64,000 nucleotides of DNA from Fragilariopsis cylindrus CCMP1102 (GCA_900095095.1 FMBT01000368.1:62001-126000); one strand, 5' to 3'; counted from the first letter of the stretch, positions 10,501 through 20,430 are shown. Program-made: numbers and translations. The notes: generated by a model not told the origin, from the letters alone.

Positions 10501-11610
10501 CCAACAGGAGAAAGGGTTCACAAAAGGGATCACTTCCATGCCAAGAAATGCGCATCATGTGGATGGGACAAAGAAGATGATGACCATATATTTCAATGTG
10601 TACAAAGAAGAAGCCTAAGAAAGAAGGTTATCAATCAAATCAATCTATTAAGAAACACGGTCGACCCAAAACTCTGTGATATATTGAGGGAAGGACTAAT
10701 GACATACTTTAATGGAGAATCAGTATCAAATGCAATGCTAAGGCTCAGAGGTCAAGAGGATGTGGACAATAATCAAATATACAAAAGGTACACACTACTT
10801 ATTGAGGAACAAGTGGTAATAGGTTGGGATAATCTACTTAGAGGAAAGTTCTCAAAACAATGGAAAATACAACAGAAAGCATTCATAACAAGAAGGAAAC
10901 TGTTGGATCCAAGAGCCTATGCAAGAGCACAACGGAACAAGAAGAGAAAAGCAAAGAATGATAACGTAACAAAGAAAAAGAACAGAACAGAAGAGTTCCA
11001 TGCCTTCTTTCAAGCAATAATACCCATAATACAAGAAATCTGGATGGATAGATGCATCGATAGAAACAAACCAGTATTAGGAGGCAGAATAGCAGCAGAA
11101 TATGATTCCCTCATCAAAAAGGTCACTCACTACTATACACTGAGAGAGATGGTTCTACCGGAAGATGAACTGAAGATATACGATGAAACAATCAAAAACC
11201 GACTTGATGATACAAACCAACAACTGAAGAAATGGATCAATAGATGGAAACCAGTAATAGATCATAGCATGAAAAGAGTGAAAGAACTAGCCAAAGAAAA
11301 CAGCAAACCAATCTGGAAACACTTCACTGCAAACAAACCAGCAAAGACTACTGTGTCAAGGATAAACACAAAACAGAAGAAAAGAAAGAAATACTCCGAC
11401 AATCCATTAACAAACGTGTTCAAATGCTTAAGAAAGAAAAGATCATCCAGCAGAGTAGTACAAGCAAAGAAAACAAAGAATAAAATGAATCACATGATAT
11501 CGAAATTGTACACGAAAATGGGCAAGAAGAGATCAACTAGTAGAACAAAGACAGTACTGGAAGTAGAGATACAGGAGATTGATGATCGATTTGGGGATGT
11601 ACCAAAGTAA
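4558..11610 (+). CDS. LINE copy B ORF2: AP endonuclease, reverse transcriptase, RNase H (2350 aa)
   Basis: An acidic N-terminus is followed by an APE/EEP endonuclease at about residues 205-480: QN near 212, FNETHGD near 244, GDFNE at 395-399, RLDYVFV, and SDHRG at 467-471. The reverse transcriptase spans about 800-1150, with motif A NDATACFDR (Asp 951), GSGQGS, and catalytic FVDD at 1061-1064, where most LINEs have YADD or FADD. A Tudor/Agenet-like segment follows at about 1522-1580 (PYRGIV, YKILYEDND). RNase H lies at about 1728-1885, with Asp 1733 (ATDGG), Glu 1773, Asp 1810 (YTDS) and a C-terminal SEADELA motif. A zf-RVT-like finger, C-x2-C-x8-H-x3-C, is near 1998-2013. The tail is basic. 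ORF2 would nick the target and copy the RNA in place. It is about twice the usual LINE ORF2 length and has no internal break. Confidence 0.95.
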   Translation: MDEPLPLEKRLNLLKEAITKLKGIRTVAQDTTRITGYIAKTAQDSDDEDSDEIENEADTSTRNSRINLTENEEVTLTPDLQTTPENRDALNKNEGAPIVLVETVNEEEEIREEIEENNIKKKRKEVEEDKDYELYFISSDDDNEEAAEEEEEETETEEKEEEKKNDNINTDKETTTKTTTNRMKITKENTPFGHVCDDIAIDNDTPYVRVYCQNVSGIFDKEGIGLDSAFKEIKQAGADIFTFNETHGDESNALARRALRLSKQRMWRNNNEDCKIVHSSSTAPVLSFTKPGGNLVGVTGSLVGRIRETITDPYGRWCGYTLIGRDTKEIMVLTAYNVSQYKNAKVGEDTLFNQQTALYKLNNIREPDPKQIFIDDLTTLVKKARSEDKDIILTGDFNELVGDDPRGMLKVLSAGCLTDTHEHQHGTVEISTYTRGIKRLDYVFVTPRLVKHILRSGYEPFHSRIASDHRGYFVDFAQAGLFDRKLPSIFSASSRAIRGTHPSNITKYVEYLHDYLEERDIYRKVKEQRYWYEKDKLEKLDRAITRGMLEAEDQCRIFHREPWSKEVNEVMTTANILRVHLSSLRTNIDCSNQIRQKQRLLKKEIELPPEIKETMIALRLAQKKCRQLIEKRRKDTTAIEDEQEAAFVAMNPEMDAKRAAQIFQRARDTKEMMSELPSKMNCPGGISAILVPLPKEGIELEYQVITDGSTIEQVILQRNIRHFRQAEFTPLANPQVIKTLGFGANTIRSEQLLEGTDDPSDITDDEWSRFLLTSMKRNSEELKIEITAEKMMEKYRRWKERTSTSPSGRHLGHFHALFQPLKAKNKEDRERLEEIREELIELHAIMLQTAYDNEHVYKRWEYIITCMLAKESGIPRIHRLRVIHLYECDLNLLFSIFFREFDQHCEDGFLINKGVYGCRPTRRAIDPVFVDVSQTELAMITRRTLVKFNNDATACFDRILVHLLNLCLQSFGMPKKLTTLIGALLEVARYAIKTGIGISKETYHHSDDSPAFGSGQGSGVSAQGWGKLVSKLFDIHDKFGHGCKYEDPWRLYTTIVGILGFVDDNNITNNGEDWETTKDILKRTQHDAQLWNDLLRATGGALNLEKCFAQIIATHFSLEGAPVIAPVDPSLTITLKDRLYNKEVVIRPISAYKTYRSLGTEQGISKNQTQQHVKLTKTSGIHQRKLACSAMSPKCAWVHYTAVFQSSVGYPLSMCHLSQTQLHDLQKKYIPTLMSKLRIARTHAHVLVFGPRSYGGIGCNDLRIEQGLDAIQNLIRQLRTPGYGKQVATVFLRTFQHASGLSKPLLQYPGIRAPHLEGHYYVHIRRFLAKHRASLEIECIPESIDERIGDTYIMDVVCAPEAAQTLDRKQLTHYTDAEINQIYYCKSYLQVKRLSDLCTADGAFIIPSIAKGERSIRQCTSKLKEIIQERPGDQSWTVWRKFLKTLCKPSTNQGSNPESTASNLLESRSESRPEPGSEPRPSSRINLSMEPRPESTSLENRDTLIENEGLQQRKEEIDKVSIGTFILKYWVGVPYRGIVTNNKGKYYKILYEDNDVEELNHTEVVKYEKKYRREGRITGEIGQRMRLIKPLEDWLVLANDSERLWPFYYSEDTDTLYRSFRRDWHKNGEFYYDCHMIADNDTYNYVPDGNVDKLPEDASPTDVIDTEDGWRIANHHPVIQRQKQDEQIETFMEYLMSQEEHVSQYYTEIKFFTAPITIYEMIKSINKVNIATDGGAIQFKGSLGFVIADEDGEILLSCYGQPSGNDPLSFRSEICAFLAAIRLVTLMTKYYNNILQCDEPIRSKIQVYTDSLSMINKLEAYDEYPTAPLATVLNSEWDVLSALHRALQWFRTKPKINWVKSHQDDMVFDKEAMPLNAYLNSEADELATTGLKRLQEKPMVPMDPATAIQFHINERTITRDFKRTIREIIQLKPLKTYYCRRFEWSDNIFDLIDWDIFRPVYKKYLSTKGIQWMHKYCIKKLPTGERVHKRDHFHAKKCASCGWDKEDDDHIFQCVQRRSLRKKVINQINLLRNTVDPKLCDILREGLMTYFNGESVSNAMLRLRGQEDVDNNQIYKRYTLLIEEQVVIGWDNLLRGKFSKQWKIQQKAFITRRKLLDPRAYARAQRNKKRKAKNDNVTKKKNRTEEFHAFFQAIIPIIQEIWMDRCIDRNKPVLGGRIAAEYDSLIKKVTHYYTLREMVLPEDELKIYDETIKNRLDDTNQQLKKWINRWKPVIDHSMKRVKELAKENSKPIWKHFTANKPAKTTVSRINTKQKKRKKYSDNPLTNVFKCLRKKRSSSRVVQAKKTKNKMNHMISKLYTKMGKKRSTSRTKTVLEVEIQEIDDRFGDVPK

Positions 11611-11708
11611 ACACAATTAATATAGAATAATAGGCGGGTAGACTGTTGACTTTTCTTCTTTCTAAGAAGTTGAGGAGCAAAGCTGCAGCTTTTAAATAAT
11701 AAGTTATA
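11611..11708 (+). other. 3' UTR of LINE copy B with hairpin and palindrome
   Basis: The 98-bp 3' UTR holds a perfect hairpin (CTTCTT-TCT-AAGAAG, 11655-11669) and a 14-bp perfect palindrome AAAGCTGCAGCTTT (11679-11692). It ends in ttaaataataagttata instead of a poly(A) tail. In LINEs of the stringent type the reverse transcriptase recognises a 3' stem-loop of its own RNA; these structures are good candidates for that signal. Confidence 0.6.
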
Positions 11709-11722
11709 TATTCCCATCTTTT
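11709..11722. repeat. Target-site duplication, right copy (14 bp)
   Basis: Second copy of tattcccatctttt, identical to 1261-1274, marking the 3' junction of LINE copy B. To its right the interrupted ORF2 of copy C resumes on the minus strand. Confidence 0.92.
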
Positions 11723-14014
11723 GTATACGTGTTCATTGTCGTACGCTGTCTGGAGCATCGTTGCATGCATGTCTATTATTTCCTGTCGCATATCATCCAA
11801 TTTTTCTCTTTCCTTGTCATTCTTCGCTTTTAGTGGACGGAATAGGGCATGGTAGTGTCCTAGGTGTCTGCCTGATGGTGATGTACTCGTTCTTTCCTTC
11901 CATCGCTTGTATTTCCCCATCATTTTCTCAGCTGTTATGGTTATTTTTAATTCTTTTGTGTGTCTTTTCATTGACGTTAATAAGAATCTTGACCATTCAT
12001 CATCTGTTATGTCAGTTGGATCTGTTGTTCCTTCAAGTAGTTGTTCCGATCTTTCCGTATCAGCTCCAAATCCTATTATTTTGATGACTTCCGGCGTTGC
12101 TAGTGGTGTTGATTCTGCCTGTCTAAAGTGTCTTATGTTGCGATTCAGTATTACATTCTCTATGGTTGATCCATCCGTTATTGCACAGTATTCCAATTCG
12201 GTTCCTTCTTTTGGCATTGGTACTAGTATTGCCGATATTGCTCCTGGACAATTCTGCTTTGATGGTAGTTCCGACATCATTTGTTTTGTGTCTTTAGCTC
12301 TTTGGAATATCTGGGCTGCTCGTTTTGCTCCCATTTCCGGATTCATCGCTACATATGCTGTCTCCTGTTCTTTTTCCATTGCTGTTTGTTTTGTTCTTCC
12401 TTCATTGATTAGTGTTCTACAGTTTTTCTGTGCTGTTCTGAGTGCTATGGTCGCTTCCTTTATAGTTGTCGGTAGTTCAAATACATTCTTTAGTAATCTC
12501 TGTTTCTGTTTTATTTGTTTGGTACAGTCTAGATTGTTTCTTAAGCTGGATAGTTGGATGCGCAGTATGTTTGCTGTAGTCATTACTTCGTTGACTTCTT
12601 CGTTCCAAGGTTCTCGATGATGTATTCTGCATTGTTCTTCTGCTTCTAACATTACTGCTGTTATTTCTCTGTCAAGCGCTTCCAATTTCTTCTTTTCGTA
12701 CCAGTGCTTTTGTTGTTTTACTCTCCTGTATATGTCCCTTTCTTCAAATACACCGTGTAGATGTTTTACGTATTTTGTAATGTTCTTTGGGTGTGTGCCT
12801 CTGATTGCTCTTGATGATGCTGAGAATATCGATGGTAGTTGTCTGTCAAGGAATCCCGCTAGCGCAAAGTCCACATAGTATCCTCTATGGTCTGAAGCTA
12901 TTCTTGCGTGGAATGATTCATACCCACTTCGCAGTATGTGGTCTACTAGTCTTGGTGTTACGAATACATAGTCTAGTCGTTTGGTTCCTCTTGTGTACGT
13001 AGTGATATCTACGTTTCCATGTTGGTGTCCGTGTGCGTCTGTGAGGTTGCCTGCTTCTAGTACTTTCGTCATGCCTCTTGGGTCATCTCCAACTAGCTCA
13101 TTGAAATCGCCTGTTAGTATAATATCTTTGTCTTCGCTTCTTGCTTTTCGTATTAGCTCCGTGAGGTCTTCTATGAATATTTTCTTTGGGTCTGGCTCTC
13201 TTATGTTCTTCAGTTTGTACAGTGCTACTTGTTGATTGAATAGTGTGTCATCCCCTACTTTTGCATTCTTGTATTGTGATACGTTGTAGGCTGTAAGTAC
13301 TAGTATTTCTTTCATATCTTTTCCGATCATTGTGAAGCCACACCATCTACCGTATGGGTCCTTTATCGTCTCTCTTACTCTGCCTACTAATGCTCCCGTG
13401 ACTCCAACTAGGTTGCCTCCAGGCTTGGTAAAAGTTAATACTGGTGCTGTTGATGAGGAGTGAACTATTTTGCAGTCTTCATTGTTATTTTGCCACATTC
13501 TTTGTTTCGATAGTCGCAGTACTCTTCTTGCAGTTGCTTTTGAATCGTCGCCGTGCGTCTCATTGAATGTAAAGATGTCTGCTCCTGCCTGTTTCATCTC
13601 TTGAAAGGCTGTATCAAGTCCTATGCCATCTCTGTCAAATACTCCACACACATTCTGGCAGTATACTCTTACGTACGGTGTGTCATTATCTATTGCTACA
13701 TTGTCACATATGTGTCCAAATGGGGTGTTATCTATTGTTACCTTCATCCTATCTGTTGTTGTTTGTCTTCTTTGTTCTGTTGGTTTTGTTCTTTCCCTGT
13801 TGTTGTTGTTGTTATTGTTGATGACATCTGTTTCTGTTGTGCATATGTTTTTGGAGTTATTTGTTGATTGTTTCGTTTCTTCCTCTTCGTATTCGTCATC
13901 ACTTGACGTATAGTATAGGTCTTCGTCAATGTTTTCTTCAGTTCTTGTTGTTGTTATTCCTTTTGATGCCATGGGTGTAACCTCATTGTTGTTGAGGTTA
14001 TTTCCTTTTTCCAA
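11723..14014 (-). pseudogene. LINE copy C ORF2, 5' half (endonuclease and start of RT)
   Basis: An open stretch of about 760 codons encodes the whole APE-type endonuclease (FNETHGD, ILTGDFNE, RLDYVFV, SDHRGY) and the linker up to KRWEYI, the point of interruption. Past 11709 the frame reads into copy B and soon stops. It opens at a TTG that corresponds to an internal residue of copy B ORF2; further upstream the acidic leader is in another frame and a TGA blocks this one near 14122, so the true N-terminus is frameshifted. The encoded protein is clearly homologous to copy B ORF2 throughout. The gene is non-functional because it is split and frameshifted. Confidence 0.9.
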
Positions 14015-14436
14015 TGAGTTTGGGTTTTCAGTTGTACCAGTTTTAACCTCATTTCCAATGGGGTTTTCCCTAAGCGGATGTTGTGTTAAGCTCGCTTCGT
14101 CGTCGTCCTCTCCTCCTCATCTTCACTGTCGCTATCACATCTATCCCTATCTTGCAATCTAGGTATGTTGGTAATATCTTCATTGTCATCATCATCACTG
14201 TCATCGTCATCCTGTCCGTTCCATCTACTAGCGAGTTCTGGTATTTCTATTTCTGTTTCATCTCTTCGTACGTCTTCATTGCTGTCATCTTCTGTGTCAT
14301 TGTGCTGTATGTTATCTGTTTCCTTCCCATTTGATTGTGCTGTTGGTAATTCGTTGGTTTTGTACTTCTGTTTTTCTTTTGATTCTTTGTTTGTTATTTC
14401 TTTTTGACTTTTCTTTAGTTGGTAATTGGGCTGCCT

Positions 14437-17311
14437 TTATTGTTGTATTGGTCCCTCCGTTCCATCCTTCTTTGGTAATGGTGGGAATTGTTCATTGATA
14501 AATCCATTTGTAAACGATTCTGCGTTTGTTCCTGTATCCGTCATAGTTGTATCTACTACAGTGGATGTTTCGCTTGAGTCATCAATATCATGTTGTTCTG
14601 TTTCCATTCGCATCTCCTCTTGTTCATTTATATGGTCACACGCCGCTGGTGTATCTGTTATTGTGGTTTTGTTTCTTTTGATCGGACTGGTATCTACTAT
14701 TGTTGTTGCTTCTGATTCGTTACTTGGTGTGTCCTTTGACAACGCTGATGATGATCTCTTACTAGACAGTAGTGTTCCTGTTGAATCTGTGATAATACTA
14801 GTTGTGAGTTCACTCGTTCGTTCTGTTATTCCTGTTGTTAATTCATCTGGTATCGTATTTCCTTTCTCGTTGTTGCTGTTGCTGGTGTGGCTCATCATCA
14901 TCATTTTCTGCATGAACTCGTACATCGTTCTTTGATCATTAAGTCTTGTTTCTTCTAGTCTGGCCTCTCTTTCTTCCCTTTTCTCTTCTGCTTTCGCTTC
15001 TCTTTCTTGTCGTTTTGTTTCTTGTCTATCTTCTCTTACTATCCGGTCCCTTTCCATATCCTTGAATTGTTGCGTTACTTGTGTCATCATCGTTGTTATT
15101 GTTTGTTGATCCAGTGATATACCTGAGTTGTTTGTTGCGATTGTTCTGTTGTCATTCATTGTTGTATTGTTTCGTTTTCTTGCTTCGTTATTTTCTTGCC
15201 ATTCTTCTCTAGAGATGCCCATTCCTTCTGCGTTAAGTCCATCCTGTTGCGTTTCTTGTGTTGATTGTGTCGTTTGTGTTGGTATTGTCTCCTGTGTCAT
15301 TGTTACTGTTTGGTCTTGTTGCTCTTGTAGTCGTACTCTTCTTGTTTCTGGTTGCGTTGGATGTGTTTTAGGTATCACTTGTTTTGCTACGTTGCTGTAG
15401 GTCTTGGGGGATGTAATAGGTAGTTGGTCCTGTAATTCTATAGGCACATGAAATTGGAATCTCTGCTTGTATTGTTGTCTGGGTGTGGTTTTTGTTTTCT
15501 GTGATGATGCTGCTTCTAGTATTTGTCTTATTCTTTGTCCTTTTGATTGTACTGATTGTGACACTCTTTGTATAGTATCGAATTCTGGAAATTCTTGATA
15601 CTTTTCTAATGCCACCTTTGCTACTTCCTTGTCGCTGCTTTTTCCGAATGCTTCTATTAATGCTCCTATTGATTCTTTTGCTTTTTCCATGTCCTCGTCC
15701 TTGAATAGCAGCATGTATTTTCCTCTTTCTTCTGTTTCTGTTGTTCGCTCTATTGCTACACATTTCCATACATTCAATAGTAGTTTGTCAACTCTTTTTC
15801 CTATTGATCCTTCGACGTTTGGAGCTGTATTATAATGTTCTTTAAATAGTTCCTCGGGCCAGTTTACTACAGTAATGGATCGCAAGTTATTTAGTACGTC
15901 ATTATTCGTTCTTAGTAGTTCTCCATACAAGTTGTTGCCTATTTCTTTATCAACCCCTTTGGGTATGATAGTATAGAATTCTCCCAATACATTATCTTCT
16001 AGTAGTCCTAATAGTTCTATTGCTGCTCTTGCCTGTGCTTTTGTCGTTCGTAGTACCAATCCTTCGCACATTACTGGATCATTCCTTGATCCGCCACCAA
16101 ATGTTCCTGGTGCTACTCGTATGTGGATTGCTTTCTTTAATCGTTCTATTTTCAACTTCAGTGCTTGTGATATTGAGCCATTTTGTATTAGTGCGTTTAT
16201 TCCGTTGTTTATTTTCTTTTCGCAATCCGGTCTCCACACTAGTTTGTCATGTCCAAAGTTATGTACCCGATCATTTCATCAACGTTTTCTAATATTAATT
16301 CGCTTGTCATCCATAAATTGTTACTCCTAAGATAGTTTAATAGACTGCCTCGTAGTACTAGTTCATCATACTGCATCGTGGCTCTAATGAATATTTATAT
16401 ATTGTTAGTCCTTTATTTTCATATACTTCAAAGAAATCTTTGAATGCTGCTTCTGTTTGAGGATATCCTAGCATTGTGGAAAATGGTTTCGGTTTGGGGT
16501 ACATGTCATCGTTCGTTGGGTGAAAGATTACTCCTGGTGACTTCTTCATTGTTTGATGTAGTAATGATTGGAATTCTGCATCTGGATTCTTATTTTTCAT
16601 GGTTTTTGGATTGAAACTTATAGTATAGTCGTACGTTTTCCATTCTGCTCTTGGTATCTGATTTCTTTCATCTGCTCTTCCTCCTCTTCCTCCTCGTCCT
16701 CCTCGTCCACCTCTACTGTTGTTTCTGTTTCTGTTGTCGTTGTTTGATTTATCTTCATTATCTTGTTTATTTTTATCTTTTTCTTTTCTGTTTTCTTCCT
16801 GTTGCCATTATTCTGCCGTTTGTGTCTTTGTTATTGTCATCATTTTCTCCATTGTCTTGTTCTTTCTCTGTATCTGTTTCTCTTTCCTTGTCTCCTTCTG
16901 TCATGCTGTTTGATGTAGGATCTAGTTCAATAGTTTGTCGTCGGGTATGTTGCACTTGTTTTTCCTTCCTGGTGATGTTACGTAGATTCTATTACTTGCT
17001 CCTGCTTCAATTTGATCAATGTTGCCATCGATTGTTGTGATAATGGATTCAGTTGATGCTACATTGTTGTTGTCCTTTGGTTTCTTCTTTCCTGGGCTTG
17101 TCATTGTCCATCCTTCCTCGTCAGTGTTGTTGTTATGTCTTATACCGGTATGTGGTGACGCAGATTTTGCTAAAATCATTTCTCCATCATTTTTCTTCGG
17201 ATTTTCATTCTTTTTGTAACTTGAGTTGGTCCCTACAGATAGTGCATCGACTATGCTATCAATGTTGTCAAAATCCCACCCTGGTTGGATAGTATTAGAC
17301 ATGATTACCAT
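14437..17311 (-). pseudogene. LINE copy C ORF1 (gag-like), frameshifted
   Basis: The gene starts at the ATG at 17311 with the same MVIMSNTIQ start as copy B ORF1 and ends at 14437, with sequence similar to copy B along its whole length. The frame is lost several times: coding similarity lies in different frames at about 17311-16922, 16955-16773, 16600-16358 and 16239-14437. The coiled-coil region and the stop codon context (caacaataaaggc) are still recognisable. It is a relic of the ORF1 protein described at 1404-4289. Confidence 0.88.
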
Positions 17312-17441
17312 GGTCGATACCTCAAATTGAAAGGTTGACAGAAGATTTCTACGTAGATTCTACGTAGTTTTAGTACTAGTTGTTTTAGTAGATGTGTAAC
17401 AAAGGTGCGCGTTTTAGTTTATTCCAAACGAAAAGAGTAGT

Positions 17442-19849
17442 CCTCTATTTAAAATAGCGAGCAAAACAATCAATGAACGATCGCCTGCCTTTACCGAAGA
17501 ATTCCTTCCAAAAGCAAACGTTGAGTCTCATCGTCATCCCAACCAAAGTCCGTTCGTGAGCGCTGGACCTCCTGCCTCGTTCTCAACCAACGAACTACAT
17601 AATTGGGCCAAAAGCCTGCCGGAGGGAGTCAAACAACCCTTATTCGACATAAATGGTAAGAACACAAAGAGTATGCGACATAAAAATATTTCGTTTACTA
17701 GTGAATATCGTTTTCGCCATATTATCCCTTTCTTGTATTTAGGCGAATTCCTTGACAAGGAAAGCCAGAAGAACCTCGAAGAAGTTTCGTTCCTAGCGAA
17801 ACAGTTTTCAGAACTACAATCCGAGTACGGTTCGGTCGATACGGAACCTATTCGCGGATTTGAAAACTACAAAGATTTCCGAGACGAAACAGAACTCAAC
17901 AAGCATCGCATCCGTCTCCATTCGGCAGCTCTGCTACAACATAGCTGCGATGTTGAGAAATTGGTATATTACCTCGGTGGCCCACACGTTGGGGCAAACC
18001 GGAATGTACCAAAAATCCTCCACGACTTAAAGAAAGGGGTACAACCAGAAATCCTAGCCGAAATCAAGCGTGTCTTCGAGCACGGTTCGCCAAGGCATAT
18101 TAACGCCACCAATACTGAACAGAACTTGAAAGATTACTACCAATACGGCAACCACGAATCCGTTAACGATAATGAAGACGAAGTTGAGAAAGTACTTCTA
18201 AAGGATCACCAAAGAGGTAACACTTTACTCGTCGATCCAAGACTATTCGCGTACATCCCGAACAGTCATCTTTCTCCACAAGGACTTGCAGACCTTTTTA
18301 ATCTATGGAAAGAGGCCCGCCACATATCCGATTGCTCACATCGCGTACACCCGGAATCGATGTCAATCAATGATTGGACCAACAAAAAGAACGAACCTCC
18401 AGTCTATTTTGCTGGAAGTTTCGTTCGATTCTGCCAGTGGATATACAACCTAAGGATTTCATATCCAAAGCGACGTATCCTCCTTGGCGACGACGATATG
18501 ACGAATGCTTTCAGATTCATCAAAAACAATCCGTCTACAGTTGCCATGAATGGCTTCATGGCGAATGGGCATCTCGGGTTCTCTACAGGACAATGCTTCG
18601 GCGCCTGTTTTTCTCCACCGAATTTTGACCAAGGAGCAAAAGGACGGCAGCAACAAGCAAGCTATCTCTGGGAGAAAGAACCAGAACGTACTTTAGCTAG
18701 AGCAGTGGACCATACAAGCCGAATGGTCTTTGAAGAATGCACCTCGACGGAATCATTCACACAAGCATCAAAGGACGCCCTCAACACGGGCGTGTTTCGG
18801 AATAACGGATCGCGGAAACCACCAGAATTTCCTATGCAAGTAGATGATTGCATGTATGCTGACGTCGAAGAATATTTCAAACTGACTGCAGCATCTAGCA
18901 TCATGTCTCTTGAGGACGTTTTTGGAGTAGACCATCCGTGCCAGGAGAAGGCCCTATCACAAAAGAAGTTCAATCCATTGTACAACGAAGAACGACTCAC
19001 CGTCGGACACGAAGTGCAATCGCGTAGAATGGTAGTCGTCGTTTCAGTACGACGACGTGCTAAGGTCATAACATATCTGACCGATGAAGGGTGGACAGTA
19101 GTAGGTTCACTTAAATCAATCAGAGAAGCATGCACCGTCTTGGGTTTAATTGGCTCAGCAGCAGAATATAATCCTTGGGCTCGAGCCCAATTATTCATAC
19201 TGCAGAACCTCGTAAGAGAGGAACTGGCAATACGATACAAAAAAGCGAAAATCGATCAACGACTTAAAAAGCTAATCGATAATAAAGTACGTCGATTGCC
19301 CACCACCATGAGGCATCGGATGGAAAGCATCGTTGCAACAGAATATGCTGCCTACATGTACCGTAACGGAATCTATTTTGCACTCAGTGAACCAATAACT
19401 AAGTGTGTCATGATTATCATACGCAGTCTAGCAGATAAGCGATGGGAATGTCCCATAGGACATATTATTCCTAGAATGCCGACTTGGACAACATCGGGCG
19501 ATGCATCTGATTTAGCCCTATCCGTATACATCAAGCAAGCCAAAGTTTTTTGTTTGGTACCATTCGGCAAAGACCTTTTCTCACGAATCAAAGGCCTAGG
19601 AAAAGACAAAGAAGTCTTCATTAATAGCCTCGAGTACATCGCGCTCCAGCTGGCTCATATCATCATCAACGAAATCTACGACGAAAATCCGTCGGCGTTT
19701 CCTCCTTCACCAACGCACTTGGCGTTAGGTGACAATACGCCATCGGTTTTGTGGCTCAACCACCACAGTACAGCTTCTACAATGGGACAAAACCAAATCC
19801 GATTGACTGCAGAGTATTCCATCGATGCCAATGTCAAATCGTATGCGGA
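17442..19849 (+). pseudogene. DIRS-like reverse transcriptase/RNase H, split gene, first part
   Basis: The frame is open from the LINE junction with no start codon nearby (a GTG at 17556, first in-frame ATG near 17671), so the N-terminus is probably missing. Counting from 17556, RT motif A is GDDDMTNAFR near residue 312, motif B is STGQCFGACFSPP, and motif C is QVDD near 428-430. The RNase H follows, with GDASDLALS near 650, a Glu in NSLEYIALQ, and GDNTPSVLWL near 726. The coding sequence breaks at 19849 inside the last RNase H motif; a stop follows 19 bases later inside the inserted retroposon. The rest of the gene resumes at 22257. Confidence 0.85.
19830..19849. repeat. Target-site duplication, left copy (20 bp)
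   Basis: The 20-mer aatgtcaaatcgtatgcgga is present here and at 22257-22276. In both places it encodes NVKSYA in the same reading frame of the DIRS-like polymerase, so it is duplicated target sequence around the inserted retroposon. Confidence 0.92.
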
Positions 19850-20225
19850 TTTTAATTTAACTCATTGATTTACTATGTGATATATATATATATAAATATA
19901 TGTATATTTTATTAATCTAACAAAAAAAACAAAAGTAGATATGTATAGCAGACTATTACGTCTTTAAACTCGCCTCCGATAAGTGAAGAATAATACAACT
20001 TCGGTAGAACGACAGTACTGTGTGCGTGTCTGTATAGAACCACGCTTGCCACCATATAATTACTGTATATTTTGTACTTGAATGAGAATACATATTGATG
20101 AATATCCAATCAACCCAAGCTTGACAATCAATCCAAGCTTGATTTGGATGTCACCTGGAAATCAATCCGTAAGATAGAATGAGATTAGACCACAAAGTGG
20201 AATGGACGAATCATCATTACACCAA

Positions 20226-20320
20226 CCAATAGTTACAAATTATTGGTAAGTGTTAGACAAATCAGTAGTTATCAATTACTGAATCATCATTACTCACTAA
20301 TCAGTAGTCACAAATTACTG
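20226..20320. repeat. Three tandem short hairpins
   Basis: Three related stem-loops lie in a row at 20226-20246 (CCAATA/TATTGG), 20263-20281 and 20302-20320 (both CAGTA/TACTG). The loops are similar and the spacing is close to 40 bp. They sit in what would be the 3' UTR of the minus-strand retroposon. Function unknown. Confidence 0.6.
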
Positions 20321-20430
20321 ATAAGTGTACGTTACGCATCTGGATATCAGACCATGTTGAGCATCAAATTGTAAAGAGCTCTTTCAAAGCAATAGCCAAT
20401 AATTGTATGGAAACAAAACAAAAGGAAAAC

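Larger units (their letters stand above)
1275..11708 (+). mobile_element. LINE (non-LTR) retrotransposon copy B, full length and apparently intact
   Basis: This is a 10.4-kb non-LTR retrotransposon with a 5' UTR, a gag-like ORF1, a very long ORF2 (AP endonuclease, reverse transcriptase, RNase H, zinc finger) and a 98-bp 3' UTR. It has no LTRs. Its 5' end is placed by the sequence ttactcttttcg, which matches the 5' end of copy C at 17441, and its 3' end by the target duplication. Both ORFs are uninterrupted and the 14-bp flanking duplication is perfect, so the insertion is recent and the copy may be active. It lies antisense inside ORF2 of a copy of its own family. The exact clade is not assigned; the domain order resembles I-superfamily-like elements of stramenopiles. 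Confidence 0.93.
11723..17441 (-). mobile_element. LINE copy C, 5' part (minus strand, decayed)
   Basis: This is an older copy of the same family as copy B in opposite orientation. It contains the 5' UTR (17312-17441, with the conserved paired CTACGTAG palindromes), a frameshifted ORF1 and the 5' half of ORF2. It ends at 11722/11723, where copy B has inserted; the 3' half continues at 1260 down to the window start. The 5' end is placed at 17441 from the match of ctactcttttcg to copy B. To its right an open frame of a DIRS-like polymerase begins abruptly without a start codon, suggesting that copy C landed inside that gene. Confidence 0.88.

Noticed and set aside
1275-11708. Possible LTR retrotransposon
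   Set aside because: No long terminal repeats, protease or integrase; the endonuclease is of the AP type and a 14-bp target duplication with UTRs fits a LINE.
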